A DNA stretch of 64,000 nt from Planctomycetota bacterium (GTDB lineage: Bacteria; Planctomycetota; Planctomycetia; Pirellulales; Pirellulaceae): positions 1 through 64,000 of the forward strand of contig VGZC01000019.1 in the NCBI GenBank assembly GCA_016872725.1, given 5' to 3'. The notes under the pieces were generated by a model. That model saw nothing but the letters and a program-made list of their open reading frames with translations. It was not told where the DNA came from and made no database searches. Every line of letters starts with the position of its first letter. The stretch's first letter is position 1. Made by a program: the position numbers and the translations under genes. Below are positions 33,745 to 43,594 of the stretch, piece after piece.

Positions 33745-36700
33745 ATGTCTGTTCTCCCACAACGCGCGGTGGTTTGGCTCGCGGCGTGGTCGTTGATCGT
33801 GTGCGTCGCGCCCGTTTCCCGGATCCACGCGGTGGAGGAAAACGGTTTTCGGGCGGGCGCGGCGGCGATCGACATCACGCCGACCTCGTTCCCCGTCATC
33901 GTCAACGGGTATTTCAACGAGCGAACGGCGGATGCCGCCCAGGACCGGATCATGGCGCGCGCTCTGGTGCTCGACGACGGCGCCACGCGGCTCGCGATCG
34001 TCGTCGTCGACAATCTGATGATTCCCCGCGACCTGCTCGACCAGGCCAAGGAACTCGCCGCGCGTGCCTCGGGCATTCGCGCGGACCGCATGCTCATCTC
34101 GGCGACCCACACCCATTCCGCGCCGTCGGCCATGGCGTGCCTCGGGAGTCGCGCGGACGAGGCTTACCGGAAATTCCTTCCCGACCAGTTGGCGAAGGCG
34201 ATCGTCGCGGCCGAGTCGAATCTCGCGCCGGCCCGCATCGGATGGACCGTGGTTCGCGACTACGAGCACAATCATTGCCGCCGCTGGATCTTCCGGGCGG
34301 ATCGGATGCCCGAGGACCCCTTCGGAGTCCGCAACGTGCGCGCGCACATGCACCCGGGACACTTGAGCCCGAACCACATCGGCCCGTCGGGACCGGCCGA
34401 TCCCGATCTCTCGATGATCTCGGTCCGGTCGGTCGACGGCCGTCCGATCGCCGTGCTGGGCAACTACGCCATGCACTACTACGGAGCGACTCCGCTTTCC
34501 GCCGATTTCTGCGGCCGGTTCGGCGACGCGCTCGCGGAACGGATCGGAGCGACCGACGTGAAACCGGCGTTCGTCGGCATGATGTCGCAAGGAACCAGCG
34601 GGGACAGCATGTGGCCCGATTTCAGTCGGCCCGCCGGAAAGAACGATCTGAACGCGTACACCGAAGAAGTCGTGCGCGTCGCGAAGGACGCGTACGATCG
34701 CATCTCCTACCGCGACTCCGTGTCGCTCGCGATGGCCGAACGGACATTGCGGCTGCGACGACGCGTTCCCGACGCGAAACGCCTCGAGTGGGCCCGCGCG
34801 ACGGTCGCGTCGTTCGAAGGCCGCGCTCCCAACGGATTGCCCGAGATCTACGCGCGCGAACAGGTCTGTTTGCACGAAGAGCCCGAAGTCGAGCTGAAGT
34901 TGCAGGCGGTTCGCATCGGCGAGCTCGGGATCACCGCCATCCCCGACGAGGTGTATGGAATCACGGGGCTCAAGTTGAAGGCGGCAAGCCCGCTCGAACC
35001 GACATTCAATATCGAACTCGCCAACGGCGCCGAAGGATATATCCCGCCTCCCGAGCAGCACGCGCTCGGCGGGTACACGACGTGGGCGGCCCGCACCGCG
35101 GCACTGGAAGTCGATGGCGAACCCAAGATCGTCGAAACGCTGCTCGAACTGCTCGAGGAAGTCGCCGGAAAGCCGAGGCGAAAGATCGATGAGCCCGAGG
35201 GAGCCTATGTGAAGGCGGTCCTCGATTCCAAGCCCGACGCCTATTGGCGGCTTGACGAAATGGCGGGCGCCATGGCCCGCGACCGCGCCGGGACGGTGTC
35301 CGGTTCCTTCGAGCCCGGCGTCGCGCTCTATCTTCCCGGTCCCACCGGCCAGGGTTTTCCCGACGCGCGGCGCGGAAATCGAACCGCGCACTTCGCGGGA
35401 GGCCGCATGCATGCGGTCGTACCCGATCTGGGCGATACCTACTCGGTCGAGTTCTGGTTCTGGAACGGATTGCCGCACGACGCGAGTGCCGTCACGGGCT
35501 ATCTTTTTTCGCGTGGACGCGATGAGGCCGCGGACGCCGCCGGCGATCACTTGGGGATCGGCGGTACCTATCGCGAGGATCTCGCCGGCAAGCTGTTCCT
35601 TTTCAATGGGAACCAGAAGAACGACGTGCTTGTCGGAAAGACGGCCCTCGCGATCAAGCAGTGGTACCACGTCGCATTCGTCCGCTCGGGACGCCAAGTG
35701 CGCGTCCATCTCGACGGGAATCCCGAACCCGAGATCACCGGCGAGATCGAATCGGGCTGCGGCGCGGAAATCCACGGTTGTTTTCTGGGCGGCCGGAACG
35801 ACCGGATGTTCGGCCTCGAAGGGAGAATCGACGAGGCCGCCGTTTACCGGCGAGCCCTTTCACCCGAGGAGATCCAGGCGCATGTCGCGGCCGCGGGCCG
35901 CGAGGGCGCCAAGCCGCATCCCGAGGAAGCCGGCGGCTTGGCGGGCCCCGATCCCCCTCCGCGTTCTCCGACGGAATCGATGGCCATGCACCATGTCCGC
36001 GACGGGTTTGTTTTGGAATTGGTGGCGGCTGAGCCGCTGGTCGTCGATCCGGTCGCCATCGCGTGGGGCGCCGACGGCCGGCTTTGGGTCGCCGAAATGG
36101 CCGACTACCCGAGCGGAATGGACGGGAACGGAAAGCCGGGCGGACGCATCCGCGTCGTGAGCGACTCCGATGGCGACGGGACGTACGATGCATCGACCGT
36201 GTTTCTGGAACAGGTCCCGTTCCCCAACGGCGTCCTGCCTTGGCGGCGCGGCGCGCTCGTCACGGCGGCACCCGAGATTTTCTATGCCGAGGATACGGAC
36301 GGCGACGGCAGGGCCGATGTGCGGGAACCGATTCTGACGGGCTTCTTTGAAGGCAATCAGCAACTGCGGGTCAACGGCCTTCAATGGGGACTCGACAATT
36401 GGGTCCACTGCGCGCTCGGCAGCCATCACTTCGGATACGCCGCGGATTCCAAGATCCGATCGACGAAGACGGGAACGGATACGCGGGTGGGGGGCCGCGA
36501 TTTCCGATTCCATCCCGACAGCGGTGCGATCGATCCGCTTTCCGGGCCATCGCAGTTCGGCCGCAATACGGACAATTGGGGCAATTGGTACGGCGAACAA
36601 AACAGCTATCCGCTCTGGCACTACGTGCTCGAGGACCGATACACGCGCCGCAACGCGCGGGTCGCGCCACCCGATCCGCGACGCCAGTTGCTGCTTCCCG

Positions 36701-38805
36701 CGAATCCGAAGGTCTATCCGTTCACGACCGAGAAACGGTTTCACAGTTTCGAGCAGTCGGGGCATTTCACTTCGGCTTGTTCGGCGATGGTCTATCGCGA
36801 TGAACGGCTCTTCGGACCGGGCGACGCGCAGCACTCGTTCACATGCGAGCCGTTCCACAATCTCGTGCACCACGCGGTGATGACCGACGACGGCGTGAGT
36901 TTTCGGGCGGAACGCGCCGCGGAGGAACCGACGTCGGAGTTTTTCGCGTCGGCCGACCGCTGGTGCCGGCCCGTGATGACGCGGACGGGCCCCGACGGCG
37001 CGCTGTGGATCGTCGACATGTACCGATACATGATCGAACATCCCCAGTGGCTTCCCAAGGAAGGCCAGGACGAATTGCGGCCGTATTTCCGCTCGGGCGA
37101 CACGATGGGGCGGATCTATCGGATCTACCCGAAGGGAAGCCCGCCGCGCGCGGTCCCGCGTCTGGACACGCTCGATGCCGAAGGGCTCGCGTCCCAATTG
37201 GAGAGTCCGAACGGTTGGTGTCGGGACGTCGCGCAGCAGTTGCTCGTGGAGCGGCGCGATCCGTCGAGTCTTCCGGCCGTGACGCGAGTCGCCGACTCGA
37301 GTCGCTCGGCGGCAGGCCGCATGCACGCGCTCGCGACGCTCGACGGGCTCCGCGCGCTCGACGCCGCGCGGCTCGAGCGGGCGATGCGCGATCCGCATCC
37401 GGCCGTGCGGCGTCTGGCCGTTCGTCTTTCGGAGCCGTTGGGATCGAGTTCGCCGTCGCTTGTGAAAGGGGCCGTCGCGCTCGCCGACGACGACAGCGCG
37501 AAGGTGCGGTTGCAGGTCGCCTGTTCGCTGGGTGAATGGCGCGACGCGCGGATCGGCGCGACGCTTGTCGCGATCGCCGCCCGTGATCCAGACGATCCGC
37601 ATATCCTCGGCGCCGTGCTCAGCTCGATCCACGACGCGAATCTCGGCGACGCCTTGGCGGCCGCGCTCGACGCGACGCGCGCGCACTCCGGGGCGAACCG
37701 ATTGCTCGGCCGGCTCCTCGGGCTTGCCGCCGACTCGGCCGACGGATCGACGATTCGAACGGCCCTCGCGCGCGTCGCCGCACCGCGCGGGGGGACGTAC
37801 GAGCCATGGCAATTCGCGGGCGCGGCCGAAATACTCGACGTGCTGGAAAAACGCCAGGCGGCGGACGCGCCCGATTGGGTGGTCGCGGCCCGCCACACGC
37901 TCGCGCCGGTTGTCGCCCAGGCTCGCGAACGGGCGACCGATGCGGCATGCCCGGCCGAGATGCTGGCTCCGGCCGTCCGTCTGCTCGCGCGCGACGCGGA
38001 CCACCGCGGCGAGGACCTCGCGCGGTTGGCCGACTTGCTCTCGGCGCGAACCGATGCGGTCGTCCAGGACGCGATCATCGACCACCTCGGAAAGCGGCGA
38101 GGACGCGAGATCGCCGAATCGATGCTCGCGAATTGGGACGGCCACGCACCCGCCCGGCGCGGAAGAATGCTCGCCGTCCTCTTGCAGCGCGCGGAGTGGA
38201 TCGAGGCGTTTCTCGATGCCGTCGAATCGGGACGCGTCGCGGCCGCGGACCTGGATCTCGCGACGCGACAGCAGCTCGCGGCCCGGGAGGACGCCGAGCT
38301 CAAGCCGCGCATCGGGAAGATCCTCGCGCGCGCGGTGAGCGACGATCGTCAGGAAGTCGTGAGGCGATTCTCGGAGGCGCTCACCGTCGAAGGCGATTTC
38401 CGACGCGGCGCGGCCGCCTTCGAACAGAAGTGCGCGAAGTGCCACCGCATCGGAGACCGGGGCCACGAGGTCGGCCCCAATCTGGTTTCGCTCACCAACA
38501 AGTCGCCCCAGACCCTGCTCACCGCCATCCTCGACCCGAGCCAGGCGGTCGAGCCCAAGTACGCGAACTACGTCGTCGTCACGTCCGATGGGCTGACGCA
38601 CACCGGAATCCTCGATTCGGAGACCGGCAACAGCGTCACGATCCTCGGCCAGGAGGGACGACGCGAGGTCTTATTGCGTTCCGAGATCGAGGCGATCCGG
38701 AGTACGGGGAAATCGATGATGCCCGACGGTTTTGAAAAGGAACTCACCGTGCCCGAATGCGCCGACATCATGGCCTACCTCGCGCGCGTCGGCCGCGAAG
38801 GATGA
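33745..38805 (+). CDS. Ceramidase-like/LamG/PVC dehydrogenase-like/HEAT/cytochrome c fusion
   Basis: 1,686 residues with a signal peptide (VVWLAAWSLIVCVAPVSRIHA). Domains: neutral/alkaline ceramidase N-terminal-like (~30-470; RAGAAAIDITP, ATHTHSAPSA, NYAMHYYG); LamG/concanavalin-type (~480-720; VEFWFWN, YHVAFVRSG); PVC-type membrane-bound dehydrogenase propeller (~740-1130; LVAAEPLVVDPVAIAWG, GRLWVAEMADYP); HEAT-like repeats (~1130-1540); and a C-terminal planctomycete heme-binding domain with CAKCH (Cys1563). Known DUFs of this type suggest extracytoplasmic redox/hydrolase proteins, substrate unknown. ATG 33745 has GGAG 11 nt upstream; GTG 33733 is an alternative. Transcribed divergently from the SDR operon, likely a related degradative function. 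Confidence 0.88.
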   Translation: MSVLPQRAVVWLAAWSLIVCVAPVSRIHAVEENGFRAGAAAIDITPTSFPVIVNGYFNERTADAAQDRIMARALVLDDGATRLAIVVVDNLMIPRDLLDQAKELAARASGIRADRMLISATHTHSAPSAMACLGSRADEAYRKFLPDQLAKAIVAAESNLAPARIGWTVVRDYEHNHCRRWIFRADRMPEDPFGVRNVRAHMHPGHLSPNHIGPSGPADPDLSMISVRSVDGRPIAVLGNYAMHYYGATPLSADFCGRFGDALAERIGATDVKPAFVGMMSQGTSGDSMWPDFSRPAGKNDLNAYTEEVVRVAKDAYDRISYRDSVSLAMAERTLRLRRRVPDAKRLEWARATVASFEGRAPNGLPEIYAREQVCLHEEPEVELKLQAVRIGELGITAIPDEVYGITGLKLKAASPLEPTFNIELANGAEGYIPPPEQHALGGYTTWAARTAALEVDGEPKIVETLLELLEEVAGKPRRKIDEPEGAYVKAVLDSKPDAYWRLDEMAGAMARDRAGTVSGSFEPGVALYLPGPTGQGFPDARRGNRTAHFAGGRMHAVVPDLGDTYSVEFWFWNGLPHDASAVTGYLFSRGRDEAADAAGDHLGIGGTYREDLAGKLFLFNGNQKNDVLVGKTALAIKQWYHVAFVRSGRQVRVHLDGNPEPEITGEIESGCGAEIHGCFLGGRNDRMFGLEGRIDEAAVYRRALSPEEIQAHVAAAGREGAKPHPEEAGGLAGPDPPPRSPTESMAMHHVRDGFVLELVAAEPLVVDPVAIAWGADGRLWVAEMADYPSGMDGNGKPGGRIRVVSDSDGDGTYDASTVFLEQVPFPNGVLPWRRGALVTAAPEIFYAEDTDGDGRADVREPILTGFFEGNQQLRVNGLQWGLDNWVHCALGSHHFGYAADSKIRSTKTGTDTRVGGRDFRFHPDSGAIDPLSGPSQFGRNTDNWGNWYGEQNSYPLWHYVLEDRYTRRNARVAPPDPRRQLLLPANPKVYPFTTEKRFHSFEQSGHFTSACSAMVYRDERLFGPGDAQHSFTCEPFHNLVHHAVMTDDGVSFRAERAAEEPTSEFFASADRWCRPVMTRTGPDGALWIVDMYRYMIEHPQWLPKEGQDELRPYFRSGDTMGRIYRIYPKGSPPRAVPRLDTLDAEGLASQLESPNGWCRDVAQQLLVERRDPSSLPAVTRVADSSRSAAGRMHALATLDGLRALDAARLERAMRDPHPAVRRLAVRLSEPLGSSSPSLVKGAVALADDDSAKVRLQVACSLGEWRDARIGATLVAIAARDPDDPHILGAVLSSIHDANLGDALAAALDATRAHSGANRLLGRLLGLAADSADGSTIRTALARVAAPRGGTYEPWQFAGAAEILDVLEKRQAADAPDWVVAARHTLAPVVAQARERATDAACPAEMLAPAVRLLARDADHRGEDLARLADLLSARTDAVVQDAIIDHLGKRRGREIAESMLANWDGHAPARRGRMLAVLLQRAEWIEAFLDAVESGRVAAADLDLATRQQLAAREDAELKPRIGKILARAVSDDRQEVVRRFSEALTVEGDFRRGAAAFEQKCAKCHRIGDRGHEVGPNLVSLTNKSPQTLLTAILDPSQAVEPKYANYVVVTSDGLTHTGILDSETGNSVTILGQEGRREVLLRSEIEAIRSTGKSMMPDGFEKELTVPECADIMAYLARVGREG

Positions 38806-38828
38806 CGATACGCGGTATTCGAACGCGC

Positions 38829-38846
38829 CGTGGGCTTCGGCCCACG
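38829..38846. terminator. Hairpin between convergent genes
   Basis: CGTGGGC-TTCG-GCCCACG, a 7-bp GC stem closed by a very stable UUCG-type loop, in the 61-nt gap between the ceramidase-like fusion and the convergent Gfo/Idh/MocA gene. No T-tract follows. A bidirectional terminator is likely. Confidence 0.6.
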
Positions 38847-38866
38847 CGCGGCAGTCGAACGCGCGA

Positions 38867-40246
38867 TCACACGTCCTTGGGCACGACGTACGGCGAGCGG
38901 TACGCGGGGTCGTTCAGAAGGGCATTGGCTTCGGCGTCTCCGAGGACGGTCTCGGTGGCCGGATCGAACTTGAGCGGGCGGCCGAGTTCGTACGCGGTCC
39001 GGGCGAGCAGGCACGGGACCATCGACTTGTGGCCTTCCTCGATGTCCGCGCGCAGACGCTTGGCGTCGCCCGCGCGGATCGCATCGATCCAGTTCGCGAA
39101 GTGCGGCGTGTCCTCCATCGTCTGTACCTCGGCGACCCGGCTCGGTCCCGGCTCCCCCTTCGGCCCGAGGAACGTGCGGTAACTGCTGTAGTCGGGGATG
39201 ATCAAATAGCCTTCCGAACCAAAGAAGATCGTGCCCACGGGGAAGTTCGGTTGGACGAACGGATACTGGTCCCGAAAACCCGCCTCGCTATTGGTGTACC
39301 AGCACCGGTGTTCGTAGGTGACAAGCGGTTTGGAACCGCCGAACCGAAACGTCGCGACGAAGTCGGTCGGAGACGTGCGGTCGTCGTCGTGCACGAACCT
39401 GCCTCCCACCGCCGCGACCTCCGTCGGATGCTGGTCGAGGCCGAGTCCCCATCGCAGGATGTCGATCTCGTGAACCGCCTGATTCGCGAAGCCGCCGCTG
39501 CACAGTTCGAGGATCCAATACCAGCGATGGTGCCAGAACTGGCTGTAGTCGCGCATCGGCTTGGGGCCGAGCCACCGGTCCCAATCCAGGCCGGCCGGCA
39601 CGGCCGCCGGATTCACGCGTCCGAGATTGCCGACCAGTTTGTAGTCGAGTCCGCGGGCCATGTAGACGTCGCCGATGACGCCCTCGCGCAGTTTTTGGAT
39701 GCCTTCGCGGATATTCGGGCTCGATCGGTTCTGCGTCCCGTGCTGCACCATGCAGGCGTACTTGCGCGCGGCCGCGACCATCTGCCGGCCCTCGAACAGA
39801 TTGTGCGTCGCCGGCTTCTCGACATAGACATGCTTTCCCGCCTGGCAGGCCCAGATGGTGGAGAGCGCGTGCCATCGGTCGCCGAGCCCATTGCTGATCG
39901 CGTCGATCGAGCGATCGTCGAGCATCTTGCGCATGTCGGTGTAGGTCGCCAGTTTCTTGCCCGCGAGTTCGGGATAGCGCTGCGCGGCCGAGTCGAGCTT
40001 CCCCTGGTCGCAATCGCAGATCGCGACGATTTCGACATTTTGAGGCGCCAGCTCGGTGAGCGCCGCGACGTGCGACCGCATGCGGCCGCCGAGCCCGAGC
40101 AGGCCGACTCGAATCCGATCGTTCGCTCCAAGGCTCGCGCGGCCCGTCGCGGGCGTCGCCGCGATCGCCGAACCGACCGCGACGGTCGCCGTTTTCAGGA
40201 ACGATCTTCGATCCGCGCCTGGAACTCCTTGCGTCCGCTCGTTCAT
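38867..40246 (-). CDS. Gfo/Idh/MocA oxidoreductase, Tat-exported
   Basis: 459 residues. Twin-arginine signal RRSFLKTATVAVGSAIA, then Rossmann fold with VGLLGLGGRMRSHV and the signature EKPATHN. A second domain contains GGFANQAVHEIDILRWG and YEHRCWY. This is the exported planctomycete form of the family, which acts on sugars and sugar acids using bound NAD(P). Substrate not assignable. ATG 40246 is preceded by GGAG 9 nt upstream; the much longer open frame to 41491 is antisense to the methyltransferase gene and not real. Divergent from that gene across a 234-nt region holding a long inverted repeat. Confidence 0.93.
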   Translation of the reverse strand: MNERTQGVPGADRRSFLKTATVAVGSAIAATPATGRASLGANDRIRVGLLGLGGRMRSHVAALTELAPQNVEIVAICDCDQGKLDSAAQRYPELAGKKLATYTDMRKMLDDRSIDAISNGLGDRWHALSTIWACQAGKHVYVEKPATHNLFEGRQMVAAARKYACMVQHGTQNRSSPNIREGIQKLREGVIGDVYMARGLDYKLVGNLGRVNPAAVPAGLDWDRWLGPKPMRDYSQFWHHRWYWILELCSGGFANQAVHEIDILRWGLGLDQHPTEVAAVGGRFVHDDDRTSPTDFVATFRFGGSKPLVTYEHRCWYTNSEAGFRDQYPFVQPNFPVGTIFFGSEGYLIIPDYSSYRTFLGPKGEPGPSRVAEVQTMEDTPHFANWIDAIRAGDAKRLRADIEEGHKSMVPCLLARTAYELGRPLKFDPATETVLGDAEANALLNDPAYRSPYVVPKDV

Positions 40247-40362
40247 CGGTCGATTCTCCGTGCACCGGGATTTGGCGGGGCGCGGCCGTTGCCGGATCGG
40301 TCCGCGGCCCGATCGTGGCGATTCGCGTACGTCCGCGGGCCGCTGTTCTCGCCGCGGCGATT

Positions 40363-40402
40363 CGAATACTACACAAAGTCCACCGCCATTTGCTAGTATT
40401 CG
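40363..40402. promoter_or_regulatory. 9-bp inverted repeat across 22 nt, candidate shared operator
   Basis: CGAATACTA (40363-40371) and TAGTATTCG (40394-40402) are perfect 9-bp complements. Their centres are 31 bp apart, about three helical turns, so both arms face the same side of the DNA. The element lies in the middle of the divergent Gfo/Idh and methyltransferase promoters in an AT-rich patch. Likely bound by a dimer or tetramer regulator, identity unknown. Confidence 0.5.
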
Positions 40403-40480
40403 GGTTCCCAGTTCTTCACGTGGCCGAAGGGTCCGCCGCGCGGCGCGCGGACCGACGGCGGGAAATCGAGGTCGCTTGGC

Positions 40481-41503
40481 ATGGGCATGAACGGCAGGGA
40501 GCGGGTCGAGGCGTTGTTCAGGCACGAGCCGGTGGACCGGCTGCCTTTGATGCCCGTCGTCATGATGTTCTGTGCCGATCAGATCGGCGTTCCCTATGGT
40601 GAATACGTCCGGGACCACCGGGTGCTCGCCGAGGCCCAGGTGCGGACGGCGGAACGGTTCGACCTGGACATCGTGTCGATCATGTCCGATCCGGCCCGCG
40701 AGGCGGCCGACTGCGGGGCGCGCGTCGAGTTCTTTCCGGATCAACCGGCGGCGATCGTCGAAAGCGACGCGCTGCTCGCCGACACGACCACGCTTGCCCG
40801 TCTGGCGATGCCCGATCCGCTCGGCGGCGGCCGTATGCACGCCGCCGTCCAGGCCCTCGATCGGATGCGGAGCGAAGTGGGGCGTGAAAAATGCCTCATG
40901 GGATGGGTCGAAGGCCCGTGCGCCGAGGCGGCCGACCTGCGAGGCATCAACACGTTGATGCTCGACTTCTACGACGATCCGGTTTTCGTCCGCGATCTGT
41001 TCGAGTTCGTCACCGAATTGGCCATGCGTTACGCGAAGGCCCAAGTCGACGTCGGCGCGCGGATCATCGGAATCGGCGACGCCGCCGCGTCGCTGATCGG
41101 GCCGCGGTTCTACAGTGAATTCGTCTGGCCGTACGAAAAGAAACTCGTCGACGCCATCCGCGCGATGGGCGCGGCCACGCGCCTGCACATCTGCGGGAAT
41201 ACGTCGGCGATCGTCGAGGGAATGGGAAAGCTCGGATGCGAGATCATCGACCTCGACTGGATGACCTCGCTCACCGCCGCCCGGGCCGCGATGGGAAGTG
41301 ATCCGATCCTGCTCGGCAACATCGATCCGGTCCGCGCACTGCGGAACGCGGACCCCGATTCCGTGCGCGACGCGTTCGCGGAATGCCATCGTCAGGCCGG
41401 CGATCGTTACATCGTCGGCGCGGGATGCGAGGTCCCCCGCGATACGCCGCTCGAAAACGTCATGGCGATGATCGACTACGCGAAGTCCCATCGGGGCTCG
41501 TGA
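40481..41503 (+). CDS. Methylcobamide:CoM methyltransferase-like (uroporphyrinogen decarboxylase family)
   Basis: 340 residues with a TIM-barrel fold. The zinc-site motif HICGNT (His236, Cys238) plus GCEVPRDTP (Cys316) marks the MtaA/MtbA/CmuA methyltransferase branch, not the HemE decarboxylase. These enzymes move methyl groups from a corrinoid to a thiol. No corrinoid protein or substrate-specific methyltransferase is nearby, so the methyl donor is unknown. ATG 40481 has GAGG 9 nt upstream; ATG 40487 is an alternative. It runs 25 nt ahead of an Rrf2 gene, suggesting a two-gene unit. Confidence 0.88.
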   Translation: MGMNGRERVEALFRHEPVDRLPLMPVVMMFCADQIGVPYGEYVRDHRVLAEAQVRTAERFDLDIVSIMSDPAREAADCGARVEFFPDQPAAIVESDALLADTTTLARLAMPDPLGGGRMHAAVQALDRMRSEVGREKCLMGWVEGPCAEAADLRGINTLMLDFYDDPVFVRDLFEFVTELAMRYAKAQVDVGARIIGIGDAAASLIGPRFYSEFVWPYEKKLVDAIRAMGAATRLHICGNTSAIVEGMGKLGCEIIDLDWMTSLTAARAAMGSDPILLGNIDPVRALRNADPDSVRDAFAECHRQAGDRYIVGAGCEVPRDTPLENVMAMIDYAKSHRGS

Positions 41504-41528
41504 ACCTCCAAGGAAAAGGCGACTGCCC

Positions 41529-41990
41529 GTGGCAAGCGGCCACTTCTTCTCGCAGCGGTTCAGTTACGGACTCCACGCGCTCGCGTACGTCGCGACGAAG
41601 CCCGCGGGCGAGCTGACGACGCTCCCGGAAGTCGCCGAGTGGATGACCACGATTTGGCCGAGCGCGTCGCAGACGTACCTGTCCAACGTGGTCCAACGCC
41701 TTGCGCGGGGACGCCTGCTCCGGAGTCACCGAGGCATCAGCGGCGGATATTCGCTGGGACGGCCCGCCGATCAGATCACGATCCGCGACGTCGTCGAAGT
41801 GCTCGAGGGCATCGAGACGACCCGGTGCGGCCTCTCGCTGACCGACGAGTGCCCCGCGCTCGGGCGGTGCTCGATCCATCGCCGCATGGCGGCGCTCGAG
41901 GAGCAGTTCCTGCAGTCACTCGCCGCCGTACGGCTCAGCGAACTCGCCCAGGAGATCCGCGCCACGCCGCCGAAGACGAAGCACGCGTGA
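41529..41990 (+). CDS. Rrf2-family transcriptional regulator
   Basis: 153 residues with a winged helix (FSYGLHALAYVA, LSNVVQRLARGRLLRSHRG, GYSLGRPADQITIRDVVEVL) and a cysteine-rich effector segment RCGLSLTDECPALGRCSIH. The spacing is C-x7-C-x5-C, able to bind an Fe-S cluster like IscR or NsrR although the spacing differs from both. It may sense iron-sulfur status, redox or NO. GTG start at 41529 with AGGAAAAGG upstream. Its target could be the methyltransferase operon or Fe-S genes elsewhere; nothing in the sequence decides this. Confidence 0.88.
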   Translation: MASGHFFSQRFSYGLHALAYVATKPAGELTTLPEVAEWMTTIWPSASQTYLSNVVQRLARGRLLRSHRGISGGYSLGRPADQITIRDVVEVLEGIETTRCGLSLTDECPALGRCSIHRRMAALEEQFLQSLAAVRLSELAQEIRATPPKTKHA

Positions 41991-41998
41991 ATCGGCGG

Positions 41999-43354
41999 TC
42001 AGGTTTGGATTTGGTATTTCTCGACGAGCCGGTAGAGTTTGCGGCGGTCGATGCCGAGCACGCGGGCCGCCTTCGACTTATTGCCCCCTTCGCGCATCAG
42101 GATCTCGACGATCTTGGTCCGTTCGAGCGACGAGAGGTTGTCGCCGTCGACCACCGGCGAGTCGGACGGCGGTGAAAGCGGGGGGGGGACGGGAGCGTGG
42201 ATCTCGCGCGGCAAGTCGCGCGCGTGGACGACATGATCGTCGGAGAGGATCTTGGCCCGTTCGAGCGCGTTGATCAACTGGCGGACGTTCCCCGGCCATT
42301 CGTAGGCGCGCATCGCGTCGAGCGCCGAGTCCTCGATCGTCCAGTCGGGATCGAGGAAATGGGAGACCAGCCGGGGAATGTCGTCGCGGCGCTCGCGGAG
42401 CGGAGGGAGTTCGAGCGACATGACGTTGATCCGGTAGTAAAGGTCCTCGCGGAACCGGCCCGCGTTCACCTCGTCGATCATCTTGCGATTCGTCGCCGCC
42501 AACAGCCTCACGTCGACGCGCCGCTCCTTCACCGATCCGATGCGGCGCAGCGAGCCGTCCTCGAGGACCCGCAGCAGCTTCGCCTGCAGCGATCCGGGAA
42601 GCTCGCCGATCTCGTCGATGAACAGCGTGCCCTCGTCGGCGACCTCGAACAGCCCCGGCTTCGCGGCGATCGCGCCGGTGAACGCGCCCTTCTCGTGGCC
42701 GAACAGTTCGCTTTCGAGCAGCGATTCGGGGAGCGCCGCGCAGTTGATCACGACAATCGGCTTGGCCGACCGCGCGCTGCACCGATGGAGGGCCCGCGCG
42801 ACCAACTCCTTTCCCGTTCCGCTTTCGCCTTGGATCAGAATCGCCTTGTCGCTCGGGCCCGCCCGCTCGATCAACCGAAACAACTCCTGCATCGCGCGCG
42901 ATTCCCCGATCATCGCCTGCGGTCGCTCCGCGCGCTGCAACATGGCCCGAAGCTGGCGGTTCTCCTTCTGCAACCGCTTCCGCTCATAGGCCTTTTCGAT
43001 CAGCGATTCGAGCTCCTTCAGCGGGCACGGCTTGGTCACGTAGTCGTACGCGCCAAGCTTCATCGCCTTCACCGCCGACTCGACCGTCCCTTGCCCCGTC
43101 AACAGGATGACTTCGCAGTCGGGGTGATCGTGCTTGAGCCGTTCGAGCAATTCGAGGCCCGAACCGCGCGGCAACACCATGTCGCACAGGATGACGTCCA
43201 CGTCCCGCTGCTCGGCGATCTCGATCGCCTTCTCGCCCGTCGCGGCGTCCGACACGCGGAACCCGCTCATCCGCATCCGCTGCGACAAAAGGCCGCGGAA
43301 ATCGTCGTCGTCGTCGACGATCAAAAGGTCGATGTTCCGTGACACCGCCGCCAT
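41999..43354 (-). CDS. Sigma-54-dependent response regulator (NtrC family)
   Basis: 451 residues. Receiver domain with VDDDDDF and phosphoacceptor Asp58 in LCDMVLPRG. Central AAA+ domain with Walker A GESGTGKE, sigma-54 contact loop GAFTGA, and Walker [12 protein letters not shown]-terminal Fis-type HTH ([25 protein letters not shown]). All key motifs are intact, so it should activate sigma-54 promoters when phosphorylated. ATG 43354 is preferred (GAGG 10 nt upstream); a GTG at 43360 is also in frame. No cognate kinase is adjacent, and it is divergent from the CBS/UspA group. Confidence 0.94.
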   Translation of the reverse strand: MAAVSRNIDLLIVDDDDDFRGLLSQRMRMSGFRVSDAATGEKAIEIAEQRDVDVILCDMVLPRGSGLELLERLKHDHPDCEVILLTGQGTVESAVKAMKLGAYDYVTKPCPLKELESLIEKAYERKRLQKENRQLRAMLQRAERPQAMIGESRAMQELFRLIERAGPSDKAILIQGESGTGKELVARALHRCSARSAKPIVVINCAALPESLLESELFGHEKGAFTGAIAAKPGLFEVADEGTLFIDEIGELPGSLQAKLLRVLEDGSLRRIGSVKERRVDVRLLAATNRKMIDEVNAGRFREDLYYRINVMSLELPPLRERRDDIPRLVSHFLDPDWTIEDSALDAMRAYEWPGNVRQLINALERAKILSDDHVVHARDLPREIHAPVPPPLSPPSDSPVVDGDNLSSLERTKIVEILMREGGNKSKAARVLGIDRRKLYRLVEKYQIQT

Positions 43355-43594
43355 GCCCACCCGCCCTCGGCGAAAAAGACGCCGGACCCCGATTCCGGAG
43401 CCGTCATGCCCACGTGTGTGCGAATCCGCACGGTCGCCAGTGTATCAGGATCGTTTTTCGCGTACCATAGGTGGAAAGGCGGGGACCGGAAGCCTGGAAC
43501 ACGCGCCGCGCGACACGCCGCACCCGTTGGCGCGTGAATTGCAAGAGTCGATGATCGGACCAGGGCGAGCAACCGGCGCATGGAGAATTGCGGT

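Noticed and set aside
35860-38601. 913-codon minus-strand open frame
   Set aside because: Antisense to the ceramidase/dehydrogenase fusion, which has clear domains and heme motif on the other strand.
40481-41503. Uroporphyrinogen decarboxylase HemE
   Set aside because: The HxCGNT and later Cys zinc ligands mark the methyltransferase branch, and no heme-synthesis neighbours are present.
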